Shown: piece by piece, positions 25,879 to 34,166 of the stretch
How the letters are laid out: each line of letters begins with the position of its first letter
Numbering within the stretch: position 1 is the first letter of the stretch
Assembly (NCBI GenBank): GCA_019637195.1
Contig: JAHBWA010000017.1
Span: forward strand, 31,012 to 95,011
Length of the DNA stretch: 64,000 bases
From: Labilithrix sp.
GTDB taxonomy: Bacteria > Myxococcota_A > Polyangia > Polyangiales > Polyangiaceae
Direction of reading: 5' to 3'
Translations under genes and position numbers: made by a program
Notes under the pieces: generated by a model
Databases searched by the model: none
Told to the model about the DNA's origin: nothing
What the model saw: the letters and a program-made list of their open reading frames with translations, nothing else

Positions 25879-27276
25879 CTACTCGGTGCACCTCTTCGCC
25901 GAGAGATCGCAGAGCACGGCGTCGGCGCCCTCTCCGTACAGGCCTTCGCCGTTGAGACCCAGCCTTCGTTCGACGAGCCACCAACTTCCGAGCTGGATGA
26001 GGGTCGCGGTCATCGGTGCCCTCGCGACCTGCGAGGAGTCCTTGAGGATGGTCTTGAAGGTCGGCTCGCCGGGCCACTGGACCTCGACGACGCCATTCAT
26101 GTCCGGAGCATCTGGAGCATCGGGAGTCGGTTCGGTGTTCTTCGTCTCTCGCTGGCGAAACGTGACACCACTCACCTCGATCGATCCATTCCACGGGATC
26201 CGCTTGCCGTTCTTCGGCAGCGTTCGGCCTTCGCCCTCGAGCTCACGTTCGACGCGAAGCCAATCGCCGTACGGAATGACGTACTCGCCGATGTCCGACG
26301 ACGGCGCAGCGGTGTCGCCGAGCGCGGCGATGGTCGTGGACCGCGTGGGATCGATCGAAACCAGCGCGGCTTCGGAGCTGCGCCAACTGCCCCCTATCAC
26401 GTGGCCGAGGACGCAGTACACGCGCGGCACGCGCGGCATGTACGCGTGGCACCCGAGTGGCGGCTGTTCCTCCGGCACGATGCCGAGCACGCCCCGAGGC
26501 TTTCCCTTCCCCATTCGCGCGTACGCGAGCGCTGGATCGATCGGACCTACTCCGTATTCGTTGGGGACCTCGATGTCGTCCAATTCGTCCCGAAGAGCGA
26601 TCTCGGAGATCGAGACCTCACGCCACGCAGGCTTCGTCCCCATCCGCACCTTCTTCACCGTCATGCGCAGGATGCCGGGCGGCTGAAGCGGCGTCGGGAG
26701 CACGACCGGCTGGAGATCACGCGACGCGACGTCGAGCTTGAAGCGCTCGACGACGACCGCGGTTTCGCCGCGCTTCTCATTTCCAGGACCGAGAGCGACG
26801 ATCGACGTCCATGAGAGCGCGATCTGCTCGATCCGTGGATTCGCGAGGAAGAGATCGGGATCGTCGGGTGACTCGGGCTTCTTCGTCATTCCGACCGTCA
26901 TGAGGAGGCTCTTGATCGACCGCGAGCCGCTGACGTGCATCTCCACCCACGCGCCTTCGAGCTCGCCGGTCTTCGAGCTCCACGCGGTCTCCGTATCGCG
27001 GTCGGAGATGCGCATCGGGCTCTCGGTCTCGTTGTCGACACGCGACGAGACAGAGAGCCGAACGATGCGGAGCCCGAGGTCGACGGGGCGGCGTGCTCCC
27101 GCGTCCCGCTTCATCGTCACTGCGCCCGCCTCGACGATCGGGCCGGCGTCGACGACGGCGACCGCGGCATCCGGTTGCGCAGCGCTCGGTGACGCCTTCT
27201 TGCAGCTCGCAACGAGCACAAAAAGCGCCGGCAGGACCTCCCGCAAGCGCTTGAAGCACTTTCGCACCCGACTCAT
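25879..27276 (-). CDS. Lipoprotein with discoidin-like (F5/8 type C-like) segment
   Basis: Protein of 465 residues from ATG 27276 (ATG 27282 adds two). The signal peptide ends in lipobox LVASC. After an Ala/Asp linker, residues 65-200 contain 'SSRVDNETESPMRISDRDTETAWSSKTG' and 'GAWVEMHVSGSRSIKSLLMTVGM', the layout of discoidin-like carbohydrate-binding domains ('DGdpxTaW...Ge...i.l'). The rest is unassigned. The start overlaps the stop of the decayed fragment at 27273-27655 in ATGA fashion. The gene lies between the two 61-base repeats and may be cargo of the duplicated unit. Confidence 0.68.
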   Translation of the reverse strand: MSRVRKCFKRLREVLPALFVLVASCKKASPSAAQPDAAVAVVDAGPIVEAGAVTMKRDAGARRPVDLGLRIVRLSVSSRVDNETESPMRISDRDTETAWSSKTGELEGAWVEMHVSGSRSIKSLLMTVGMTKKPESPDDPDLFLANPRIEQIALSWTSIVALGPGNEKRGETAVVVERFKLDVASRDLQPVVLPTPLQPPGILRMTVKKVRMGTKPAWREVSISEIALRDELDDIEVPNEYGVGPIDPALAYARMGKGKPRGVLGIVPEEQPPLGCHAYMPRVPRVYCVLGHVIGGSWRSSEAALVSIDPTRSTTIAALGDTAAPSSDIGEYVIPYGDWLRVERELEGEGRTLPKNGKRIPWNGSIEVSGVTFRQRETKNTEPTPDAPDAPDMNGVVEVQWPGEPTFKTILKDSSQVARAPMTATLIQLGSWWLVERRLGLNGEGLYGEGADAVLCDLSAKRCTE

Positions 27277-27655
27277 TTGCATTCGAGCTGAAGGTTCCCC
27301 CAACGCAAAGCTGAAGGCAACTCGCCCGAACTGCGGAGGCGAGCTTGTCCCTCGCCCTCGCCGAGCCCACGAGCAAGCTGGCGAACAACCCGCCGTCCGC
27401 GCGTCGAGTCGTCCATCCGCACGGCCCGCGCTGACCCAGACGTTGTCGCCCTCGCCCCCCCGCCGCTCTGCCACCGGACGGCGAGCGGTCCTTCGCCGTC
27501 GAGGCTCCCGCCGTCCTGCGGTACGAGTGTCACATCCTCGAGCGCGACGAGCGACACGTCGAAGGCGGGAACTTCCGCGCCCGTCGCGGCGAGCCGGATC
27601 GCCGTCCCGGCGGGAGGGGTGGGAGCCACGTCGCCACGCGCGTAGCTCGCGTACT
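27273..27655 (-). pseudogene. C-terminal fragment of the gene family intact at 29479-30309
   Basis: The frame reads 'APTPPAGTAIRLAATGAEVPAFDVSLVALEDVTLVPQDGGSLDGEGPLAVRWQSGG', matching 'APTPPVGTSIRIVAKGAEVPAFDVSLVALADVKLAPQEGASLDREAPLSVRWESGEGG' of the intact gene. After this point homology fades in the open frame, consistent with a frameshift or a replaced tail. The N-terminal half is missing. The fragment starts inside the 61-base repeat copy B, and its stop overlaps the start of the discoidin-like lipoprotein. Confidence 0.72.
27595..27655. repeat. 61-base exact direct repeat, copy B
   Basis: Exact copy of 25418-25478, same orientation, 2,177 bases away. The unit from one copy to the other, if joined at its ends, would restore a continuous reading from the fragment at 25418-25573 into the fragment at 27273-27655. 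Confidence 0.9.
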
Positions 27656-27700
27656 GTCTTCACGTGGAAAATCGGGGCCCCCGCTCGGAGCGTCCGTGTC

Positions 27701-27733
27701 CTGACGCGACGCCGATGCATGATGCACGGCCCG
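27701..27733. promoter_or_regulatory. 33-base conserved leader element with TGCAT-G-ATGCA palindrome, copy 1
   Basis: Thirty-one of 33 bases match 30385-30417. The core is an 11-base perfect inverted repeat (TGCATGATGCA) flanked by GACGCGACGCCG. In the intact paralogue the element sits 76 bases upstream of the start codon, which fits an operator or promoter element. Here it is 46 bases from the truncated fragment. Confidence 0.45.
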
Positions 27734-27751
27734 CGTCGAGAAGACGCGTCG

Positions 27752-29107
27752 TCAGCGGCCCTTCGTCTCGGCGCCCAGCGAGGTTACGACGCCGGAGAGC
27801 GCCGGCGACTCGTCGTTCACGTGCGCGGTGCCGATCGCTCCCGCCATCCCTGGGGCGGTCGTCCCGCCGCCGGCGCCGCCCGCGCCGAAGGCGACGTCCA
27901 TCGAGGCCGCGGCGATGAGCCTGCCTTCGGCGCGCGCGTGCAGCTTGATGCGACCTCCGCCGCCGCCACCGCCGCCGTCGTGCGCGCTGCTCGCGCACGG
28001 GCCACCCGCGCCGCCGCGCGCTTGCAGCGACGCCCCGGCGAGATCGAGGAATGACGCGGCCGCGACGATCCCGCCGCCGGAGCCGCCACCGGCGTTGCGT
28101 CCGGTCCCGCCCTGGCCGGCGATGCCGTTGACGTGGATGGCTCCGCTCACGGTCGTCCACCACCCGAAGAGCGCGACGCCGCCGCCACCTGCTCCGCCCT
28201 GTCGGAAGCCCGCCGGAGCGTTGGACGAGGCGCCGCCGGAGCCGATCGCGACGATCGCGTCGCTCTCTCCTCCGTGCGCGGCGCCGCCCGCGCCGCCGGT
28301 GTTGCCCGGGTCCGCGCCGCCACGTCCACCGGCGCCGCCGTGTCCGCCGCCACCGGAGGCGGAGGCATCGGCGGCCGCGCCGCCGCCGCCGGGGCCTTGC
28401 CCCTGGAGGCTCCCCGCCTCCCCGCCGGGGTGGCCGCGTCCGTCTCCCTCGACCGAGCCCGCGAGGATGATCCGCTGGGCTCGGATCTCGAGCGGAGCTC
28501 CCGCCGGAAGCGTGAGGGTGTCCCCGGCGCGGAGCTCGAACCAGTCGACCTCGATCTTCGCGGCCGCCGTGAAGCTGCCCGCGCCGCCGCCCGCCGTGCG
28601 CTGCGCCTTGGGGAACACGCTCTCGAAGCGCGACACCGCAGGCACGTTACCGTTGCCGTAGAACATCTGAAGCGAGCTCGTCCCGGGCGGGACGCTCGGG
28701 GCGAGGACCCACACCAAGCTCTCGCCCTCGGGCTGCCAGGACTCGATGTAGTAGGGCAGATCGTCCGCGTGGCTGTCGTGCTGGCTGAAGCGGAGGTCGG
28801 CGCCGTCGGCGCTCGCCTTCTCGTACCCGAACGACGGCGGCAACGCGACGAGGACAGCGTGGTTCGCGAGCGCGCGCGACGTGTCGTTGACGAGCGCGAC
28901 CGGACGCCGATGCGCCCAACCGGTCGGCCCGGGCGGGAGCTCCGACGAGCCGTCGTCGGGCGCGGCGCCGTCGCGCGGCGGGATGACGCTCGCGTCGCGC
29001 TCCCCGGCCGTCACGTCGTCCGCGATCTCGAGCTGGTCGAGCCCCGATACGGCGGTGCATCCGCCGATCGTCACCGCGAGCCCCATCCGCAAGAGACGCG
29101 ACGTCAC
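27752..29107 (-). CDS. DUF2341 lipoprotein with Gly-rich body
   Basis: Protein of 451 residues. GTG 29107 is chosen because GGAGGAGG stands 9-16 bases upstream on the minus strand and the product then opens with a short signal peptide and lipobox TIGGC. Residues 60-145 match DUF2341: 'WAHRRPVALVNDTSRALANHAVLVALP', 'GADLRFSQHDSHADDLPYYIESWQ', 'MFYGNGN'. The remaining 280 residues are very Gly-rich with repeated short strands ('GGAGGRGGADPGNTGGAGG'), reminiscent of Gly-rich parallel beta structures with an 'IRAQRIILAG' framework. It is probably a surface-exposed, carbohydrate-related or adhesive protein. Confidence 0.8.
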   Translation of the reverse strand: MTSRLLRMGLAVTIGGCTAVSGLDQLEIADDVTAGERDASVIPPRDGAAPDDGSSELPPGPTGWAHRRPVALVNDTSRALANHAVLVALPPSFGYEKASADGADLRFSQHDSHADDLPYYIESWQPEGESLVWVLAPSVPPGTSSLQMFYGNGNVPAVSRFESVFPKAQRTAGGGAGSFTAAAKIEVDWFELRAGDTLTLPAGAPLEIRAQRIILAGSVEGDGRGHPGGEAGSLQGQGPGGGGAAADASASGGGGHGGAGGRGGADPGNTGGAGGAAHGGESDAIVAIGSGGASSNAPAGFRQGGAGGGGVALFGWWTTVSGAIHVNGIAGQGGTGRNAGGGSGGGIVAAASFLDLAGASLQARGGAGGPCASSAHDGGGGGGGGRIKLHARAEGRLIAAASMDVAFGAGGAGGGTTAPGMAGAIGTAHVNDESPALSGVVTSLGAETKGR

Positions 29108-29478
29108 CCAAGACCTCCTCCGTGAGGCTACCACGCCGGCCGCCACCGAGCATGAACGCGGCGCGCCCCCGGCGCAGGCCGGGTGGCGTTCGAGCCTCAC
29201 CCGTTCTCCGCCAAGCGCTGCCCCTCGTCGCGTGGGGATCGATCACTTCGAGCCAGTCGTCGCGCACGTCGAGGAGACGTGCCTCGCGTCGGGCTTCGCC
29301 GCGCTCGATACGCCGTATCGCTCACTTCGAGCCAGTCGTCGCGCACGTCGAGGAGACGGCCTCGCGTCGGGCTTCGCCGCGCTCGATGCGCCGTGAAGCG
29401 GCACTCGCGGAGCGAGCGGCGCGCGTTGCGCGTCGAACACGACGATGGCCCGCGCCAGCGCCGAAGCCCCGCGCGCGC
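29108..29478. repeat. Intergenic region with two 89-base tandem copies
   Basis: An 89-base unit beginning TCACTTCGAGCCAGTCG occurs at 29243-29331 and again from 29332 to about 29420, with one single-base indel and a few substitutions. Part of the unit, read on the minus strand, encodes 'RDDWLEV', but no start or continuing frame supports a gene. The first 30 bases carry the ribosome-binding site of the DUF2341 gene. Confidence 0.75.
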
Positions 29479-30309
29479 TCAGCGCAGCTTCAGCGTCTCC
29501 GACGCGTACGTCTCGTAGCGCGCGACCACCGCGTACTCTCCCGCGCGGACCTCCGCGCGTCGAGTCATCACCAGGTGGAGACCGAGGCAGTCGTCGCAGT
29601 CGTGGGTCCCGGGCGTCTCGGCGACGGCTCGCACGAGCTCGCGCGGGACGACGACGCTCTTCGCCGACGGCTCGAGCCAGCACGACGCCATGCGCTCCTT
29701 GCCGACGAGGGAGACCATAAAATTGTCGCCCTCACCCCCCTCGCCACTCTCCCACCGCACCGAGAGCGGCGCTTCGCGGTCGAGGCTCGCGCCCTCCTGC
29801 GGTGCGAGCTTCACATCCGCGAGCGCGACGAGCGATACGTCGAAGGCTGGGACCTCGGCGCCCTTCGCGACGATCCGGATCGACGTCCCTACCGGCGGGG
29901 TCGGCGCCACCGTGCCGCGCCCGGACCCCGTCATGTACTCGGCAGGCTCGAACGTGAAGGCGGGCGCCGCGCCCTCTCCCACCCCGAGCGTGATCGCTCC
30001 GGCGCTCTGCGAGGCGATCTCCCGTGCTCGCTGGATCTCGCCGAGGCGGCACGAGCCGAGCGGCGGGGCCGCCGCCGGAGGCTCGCGCTCGAACCCCGCG
30101 AGCATCGCCAACGTCCCGTCGATGGACATGACGCGGACGTCCCCCCACCCGGTCGCGGGCGGAAGCGGCGCAGGCTCCATCGGCGCGCGCCCGACGTCCG
30201 TGGGGCTCGCGGCAGCGCCGTCCGACTCGCTCTCGAGGAGCCCGCAAGAAGCAGAGAAGAGGACGACACCGCAAGCGAGCAGGACCCGAAGACGAGGAGC
30301 GCGAAGCAT
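29479..30309 (-). CDS. Putative lipoprotein, intact member of the fragmented family
   Basis: Protein of 276 residues, ATG 30309. The leader ends in lipobox FSASC (Cys about 22). Residues 75-125 ('GTLAMLAGF', 'AREIASQSAGAITLGVG', 'AFTFEPAEYM') and 125-190 ('APTPPVGTSIRIVAKGAEVPAFDVSLVAL') look like an Ig-like or other beta-sandwich pair. The C-terminus has 'CDDCLGLHLVM' and ends in strands 'EYAVVARYETYASETLKLR'. Function unknown. Two partial copies lie at 25418-25573 and 27273-27655. The conserved palindromic leader element is 76 bases upstream. Confidence 0.72.
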   Translation of the reverse strand: MLRAPRLRVLLACGVVLFSASCGLLESESDGAAASPTDVGRAPMEPAPLPPATGWGDVRVMSIDGTLAMLAGFEREPPAAAPPLGSCRLGEIQRAREIASQSAGAITLGVGEGAAPAFTFEPAEYMTGSGRGTVAPTPPVGTSIRIVAKGAEVPAFDVSLVALADVKLAPQEGASLDREAPLSVRWESGEGGEGDNFMVSLVGKERMASCWLEPSAKSVVVPRELVRAVAETPGTHDCDDCLGLHLVMTRRAEVRAGEYAVVARYETYASETLKLR

Positions 30310-30384
30310 CTTCAGCGCAAGGCAACGTGCATGCCGCCATCTTCGCGCAAAAAGGTCCGCGACTCCCGCGTCGGCGTGCGTGCG

Positions 30385-30417
30385 CTGACGCGACGCCGTT
30401 GCATGATGCACGGTCCG
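30385..30417. promoter_or_regulatory. 33-base conserved leader element with TGCAT-G-ATGCA palindrome, copy 2
   Basis: Matches 27701-27733 at 31 of 33 bases and stands 76 bases upstream of the start of the intact lipoprotein gene on the minus strand. The perfect 11-base palindrome suggests a dimeric regulator site. It could instead be simply the best-preserved part of a duplicated leader. Confidence 0.45.
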
Positions 30418-30503
30418 ACGGCCGGGGAGCGAGCGCATCGTCGAGCCGCACGGGCCGCGCCACGCGACACCCGGACAGTGCCGCGTCCAGACGGCCACTT
30501 TGC

Positions 30504-30735
30504 CGCCCCCGCGGCGGCGTGACCTTGCGCGACGGTCTCCGCGCCCCCGGCGGCGGGCGGGGCGGCGGCAGCTTCTTCGGCGACGCCGGCTTCCGCGCCG
30601 CGTTCCGCAGCGTCGAGAAACCGTCGCCCGCACCTGACGAGCGTGGCGATCCGCGTGACGCGCACCGAGTCGGTGTTCCAGAGCTGCACCACCGCTCGAG
30701 CCAGGATCGATCGGACCCAGCGCACGACTGATCCC
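30504..30735 (-). pseudogene. Partial, internally deleted copy of the neighbouring protease gene's 3' end
   Basis: Bases 30504-30541 equal 34171-34208, the last codons of the protease gene at 34167-36146. Similarity continues to about 30600 ('AGCTTCTTCGGCGACGCCGG'), then resumes at 30636-30690, which matches 34470-34525 with few changes. About 180 bases of the parent are missing between these parts. There is no start codon or intact frame. Confidence 0.8.
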
Positions 30736-30736
30736 G

Positions 30737-31105
30737 TCACTCGCGCCCGCTGGGTTGCACGACCGCAAGCATCGACTCCGCGCCGGCGATCTCCTCGATC
30801 ATCCAGCGCCGTTCGTCATCAGCCGCGTCCGCGAGCTGACCGCGAACCTCGTGGATATACGCCTCGAGCGCCGCTTGGAGCGGGCGCACGAAGTCCCCAG
30901 CCGCACGGAGCTCGGCGACGATGTTCGCGAAGCGCGCCCCACCGCGCAAGCTGCCAGGTTCGGTCCTCAGCAGGTCCGCGTAGGCCGCCGCCGCCGCCGC
31001 CATCCGGCGCTCCGCGAGCAGGAGGTCCGCGGATACGACGCGAGTATCGATGAAGCTCGGATCGAGCAGCTGGGATCGCTCGAGCAGCGCCCGAGCGGAC
31101 CCATG
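30737..31105 (-). pseudogene. 5'-truncated TPR-like protein fragment
   Basis: The minus frame ends with a proper stop at 30737 and encodes about 122 residues of helix-forming sequence ('ARALLERSQLLDPSFIDTRVVSADLLLAERRMAAAAAAYADLLRTEPGS', then 'WMIEEIAGAESMLAVVQ'), with the A/L/Y spacing of tetratricopeptide repeats. Upstream of about 31105 the frame runs into the antisense of the Rhs segment, so the N-terminal part was lost at a rearrangement junction. Confidence 0.6.
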
Positions 31106-31160
31106 ACGCGACTCGCCTGCGACCGTCAACGCGTTCCAGTACGGCAACAACGGCGAGCTT

Positions 31161-32198
31161 TTGAAGAAGAGCACCATCGCGCCCGCGGCGACGGTGTTCG
31201 ACTACGTCTACGACGCACACGGCAACCTGCGTACGGCAGTGCGCGCCGCTCCGTTCGAGACCGTCCACTACGTGATCGACGGTCAGGATCGTCGTATCGG
31301 CAAGAAGTACGGGGCGACCCTGGTGCAGGGCTTCCTCTACGACGGTCCGCGGATCGTCGCGGAGCTGAACGGGTTGGGCGCCGTGGTCTCACGGTTCGTG
31401 TACGCAACCCAGAGCCACTCGCCGGACCTCATGATCAAGGCCGGGACGACCTACCGCATCGTGAAGGATCATCTCGGCAGCCCGCTCCTCGTCGTCAACG
31501 CGTCGACCGGCGCGGTCGTCCAGACGATCGCCTACGACGAGTGGGGCAACGCGACCGAGTCCGGAACGGAGCCGCTACCGTTCGGCTTCGCCGGAGGGCT
31601 GTGGGACCGCGACACCGGCCTCGTCCGCTTCGGCGCTCGCGACTACGATCCCAGCACAGGCCGGTGGACCAGCAAGGACCGTTCACGCTTCCGCGGTGGA
31701 TTCAACCTCTACGCGTACTGCCACGACAACCCCGTCAACTTCGTCGATCGAACCGGCCGGTATCCCAAGGCCGCGGAGGTCGCAGCTGTTCTCGCTGCCG
31801 GGGCGGAGGCAGCAGCGGTCGGAGGGGCAGCGATCATCGGTGGTGGTGCTGCCGCTCTCGCTGGCGCGGCGTTTGGTCTCTGGTGTCTCGGAGGCAACTG
31901 CGGGCCTGGTGCTCTTGGAGATTCAGGTGGGGGCCCGCCAGCCCCGGATCCGGGTTCCGGTGGTGGACCGGGCGCAGGCGCGGCCCCCTCAAGCGGTTCA
32001 ATGTGCGGCGGCGGCTCTGGCGGCGGTCTCCCACCGCCGGAGCCTCCCGAACGAGATTGCGTCGAAGAATGCGCGCCCTACATGAAGCGTGGCGCGCGGT
32101 ACTACGGGAACGACGGCCTCTGGCATCGAAACGATAAGAATGGGAACGCTCGGTACGCGTACTACCGTTGTCTCGGAGAATGCGAAGGGTCCCTCTAG
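31161..32198 (+). CDS. Orphan Rhs C-terminal cassette (5'-truncated)
   Basis: Frame of 345 residues from TTG 31161; Rhs-like coding continues upstream to about 31110 without a start. Residues 15-195 are YD repeats and the RHS core: 'YDAHGNLR', 'DHLGSPLLVVN', 'YDEWGN', 'FGFAGGLWDRDTGLVRFGARDYDPSTGRWTSKD' and 'NLYAYCHDNPVNFVDRTG'. After the core comes a variable tip: an Ala-rich hydrophobic stretch (200-245), a Gly/Pro linker, and about 50 residues with four Cys ('CVEECAPYM', 'CLGEC') that may be the toxin. Without a full Rhs body it is either a silent donor cassette or a relic. Confidence 0.82.
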   Translation: MKKSTIAPAATVFDYVYDAHGNLRTAVRAAPFETVHYVIDGQDRRIGKKYGATLVQGFLYDGPRIVAELNGLGAVVSRFVYATQSHSPDLMIKAGTTYRIVKDHLGSPLLVVNASTGAVVQTIAYDEWGNATESGTEPLPFGFAGGLWDRDTGLVRFGARDYDPSTGRWTSKDRSRFRGGFNLYAYCHDNPVNFVDRTGRYPKAAEVAAVLAAGAEAAAVGGAAIIGGGAAALAGAAFGLWCLGGNCGPGALGDSGGGPPAPDPGSGGGPGAGAAPSSGSMCGGGSGGGLPPPEPPERDCVEECAPYMKRGARYYGNDGLWHRNDKNGNARYAYYRCLGECEGSL

Positions 32199-32215
32199 CC
32201 TAGGAGAACCGGCTG

Positions 32216-32599
32216 ATGACAACCGACCGAATCCTTGCGATCGCGGATGCGTTCGATGAGCTCCGTGCTCTAGTGACATCTGAGCCGGGCCTTTCCTCGT
32301 TTGCCGAAGTGGTGACGGCTCTGGTTGCCGTCGGGGAGCAGGCTCGGCTCGGCCAGCCGGTTCAGGTCGTTGTGATTCATGACGCAAGCGCAAGAATTCC
32401 AACGGTCGAGTTGGCGAGCCAAATTCTAGCGATCGTGAATCGAACTCCAGGACCTTCCGGTCTCGAAGACGCTACGACGACTCGAACGATCGGAGTGTTG
32501 CATGCGAATCTAGCCCGAGCTGTCGTCTACACTCTTTTCAAGGACTATCCGGAGCTAATGCGCGGGCGGGTGGCAGACGACGAATCGGAGGGCTGTTGA
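32216..32599 (+). CDS. Small protein downstream of the Rhs tip, immunity candidate
   Basis: Protein of 127 residues, ATG with TAGGAGAA at proper spacing, 17 bases after the Rhs stop. It is mostly helical ('ILAIADAFDELRALVTSEPG', 'ASQILAIVNRTPG', 'NLARAVVYTLFKDYPELM') with no known motif. Base composition is less GC-rich than in surrounding core genes. Position directly behind a polymorphic toxin tip is the classic place for the cognate immunity gene; that is inference from context only. Confidence 0.68.
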   Translation: MTTDRILAIADAFDELRALVTSEPGLSSFAEVVTALVAVGEQARLGQPVQVVVIHDASARIPTVELASQILAIVNRTPGPSGLEDATTTRTIGVLHANLARAVVYTLFKDYPELMRGRVADDESEGC

Positions 32600-32844
32600 G
32601 CTTGGATCTCGCTCCATCAGCGGGCTGTCGTGAGGTCGGCTTCGGTCGTGTGATCACCTCGGGTTCTCTCCCATTGCTGCTAGCAGCTCACGCCGCAACG
32701 AGAAGCCGAGGTGGCAGTGCAGCCCAGAACTCGTCGAGCTGGCGTGGAGCTGAGCGATTCGTCGACGCTGCGGTCGGGACCTTCGTAGTCGGCGTGACGC
32801 GGGGCGCGGGGCGCGTGCTGGGCCGAGGCAAGGGAGCGTAAGCC

Positions 32845-33303
32845 GTGACAAATGATTCTGTCTTCCTTCTTCGAGAGGAGTGCGAGAAAATCGGCCTCAA
32901 AGTCCTCAGCATTCGTACGCAAAAATGGAGCATCGAGTTTCGAAGACGATGGCGGACCGAGTTCGCGCTTCCTGAAACAGATTGGCGACGCGTGATGTAC
33001 GACTGGGAGGCGCTCGGAACGGAGCTCGCGCCAGCTCTTCTCCGACGCCCTGCCATTCGAGAATTCAACGTGCGAAGAAAGGAGCCTCGAACGGCGTTCG
33101 TCACCACCTCACTCGACTACCGCGACGTGCTCGAGGTCGAAGGGGACTTGCCGGAGTATGCGTGGTGGCGAGTTGCTGTGCGAAACGAGGACCTGTACAT
33201 CGTTCACTCATCCTGGGCCTGGACGTTTGTGCTGGCACATGAAGAACGGGCCATGGGAATCGGGCCATTCTTTGTCGAAAACGTAAAGTCGCTGATGGTG
33301 TGA
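32845..33303 (+). CDS. Small protein in the Rhs cassette, DUF4275-like pattern
   Basis: Protein of 152 residues, GTG with AAGGGAG upstream. The C-terminal block 'LYIVHSSWAWTFVLAHEERAMGIGPFF' recalls the end of DUF4275 proteins (aromatic-W-T-F, then HE, then GP-F/Y-F), which are often found near toxin loci in Gram-positives; I cannot verify this by search. Codon use is less G/C-biased than in the core genome. It is a second immunity candidate. The 245 bases between it and the preceding gene hold no convincing gene. Confidence 0.65.
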   Translation: MTNDSVFLLREECEKIGLKVLSIRTQKWSIEFRRRWRTEFALPETDWRRVMYDWEALGTELAPALLRRPAIREFNVRRKEPRTAFVTTSLDYRDVLEVEGDLPEYAWWRVAVRNEDLYIVHSSWAWTFVLAHEERAMGIGPFFVENVKSLMV

Positions 33304-33345
33304 AGCTCGACTGGGTGCAGATCCAGTCACGGCAGATGACGTCTC

Positions 33346-34011
33346 ATGTCCGTAGCGCGTAGCGCGAGCCGCTCGGCCACAGCCGAGGGGCTCATGGCTT
33401 CGGCTCTGCTTGAGGTGAGCGAGCACGGGCCCAGCCGAAGGTACTTTCGGTTGCTCGGGGCGGCTGTCGCCCGCGGGAATGCCTTGGCACTCTCGCACAT
33501 GGGAGAGTGGCTGCTTCACGGCTGCCGCGATCGCGCCGGTGTCATATTGGCCCGGGCTCCGCAAGCAGGCGTTCGGTACCTCCGTCGCGCGGCGGAGATG
33601 GCTGAACCTGCCGCGCTGCTCGCGCTCGGCGATTGCTACGCTGACGGTGTCGGTACACGACGAGATCTGGTCTCCGCGGAGCGGTGCTACCGCCTCGGCT
33701 CGCGAACGGGAGACCACGCAGCTGCGTTCAATCTGGCAATCCTGTATCGCGATCGAGGTGACCGACGTAAGGAGCGCTACTGGTTGAGACGAGCCGACAG
33801 ACTCGGTCACCCGCTCGCGAAGCTCGTGCTCGCCGAGATAAACCTTGGAGGAAGAGACAGGCATGCGGCAAGACGAGCACGCCGCTACCTTGAACGAATG
33901 AAGCGCTCGTCGAGCGCCAACGTAAGCGAGCAGGCCCTTGAGATTCTGCAGAACTTCGACCAGACAGGCCGGCGTCGTTGGGAGCACGTTCGCGTGTATG
34001 CAGCACACTAG
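33346..34011 (+). CDS. Sel1-repeat protein
   Basis: Protein of 221 residues, ATG start, 42 bases after the previous gene. Sel1-like repeats are visible: 'GNALALSHMGEWLLHG', 'YLRRAAEMAEPAALLALGDCYADGVGTRRDLVSAERCYRLGSRTGDHAAAFNLAILYRDRGD' and 'YWLRRADRLGHPLAKLVLAEINLGG'. Such alpha/alpha repeats mediate protein-protein contacts and frequently occur as immunity or adaptor proteins in Rhs and type VI effector loci. No signal peptide is evident. Confidence 0.78.
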   Translation: MSVARSASRSATAEGLMASALLEVSEHGPSRRYFRLLGAAVARGNALALSHMGEWLLHGCRDRAGVILARAPQAGVRYLRRAAEMAEPAALLALGDCYADGVGTRRDLVSAERCYRLGSRTGDHAAAFNLAILYRDRGDRRKERYWLRRADRLGHPLAKLVLAEINLGGRDRHAARRARRYLERMKRSSSANVSEQALEILQNFDQTGRRRWEHVRVYAAH

Positions 34012-34166
34012 GATGCTCGCCGAGAGGAGAACCGGCGCACTCCGCCTCGCGAGTTGAGGGGCCGCTCGGGCTCGCCTATCCGGCAGCCGCAAGGCCGCTC
34101 GTTGGTCCAGCCAGGTCGGCGCCCCACGACGCGGGCTCCCTGGCTCGCGCCCAGCTGGAGGAGAGG

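Noticed and set aside
32596..32841. Small plus-strand open frame of 81 codons between the two immunity candidates
   Set aside because: Needs a TTG start, has no clear ribosome-binding site and poor codon character; the overlap with the previous stop is not enough to support it.
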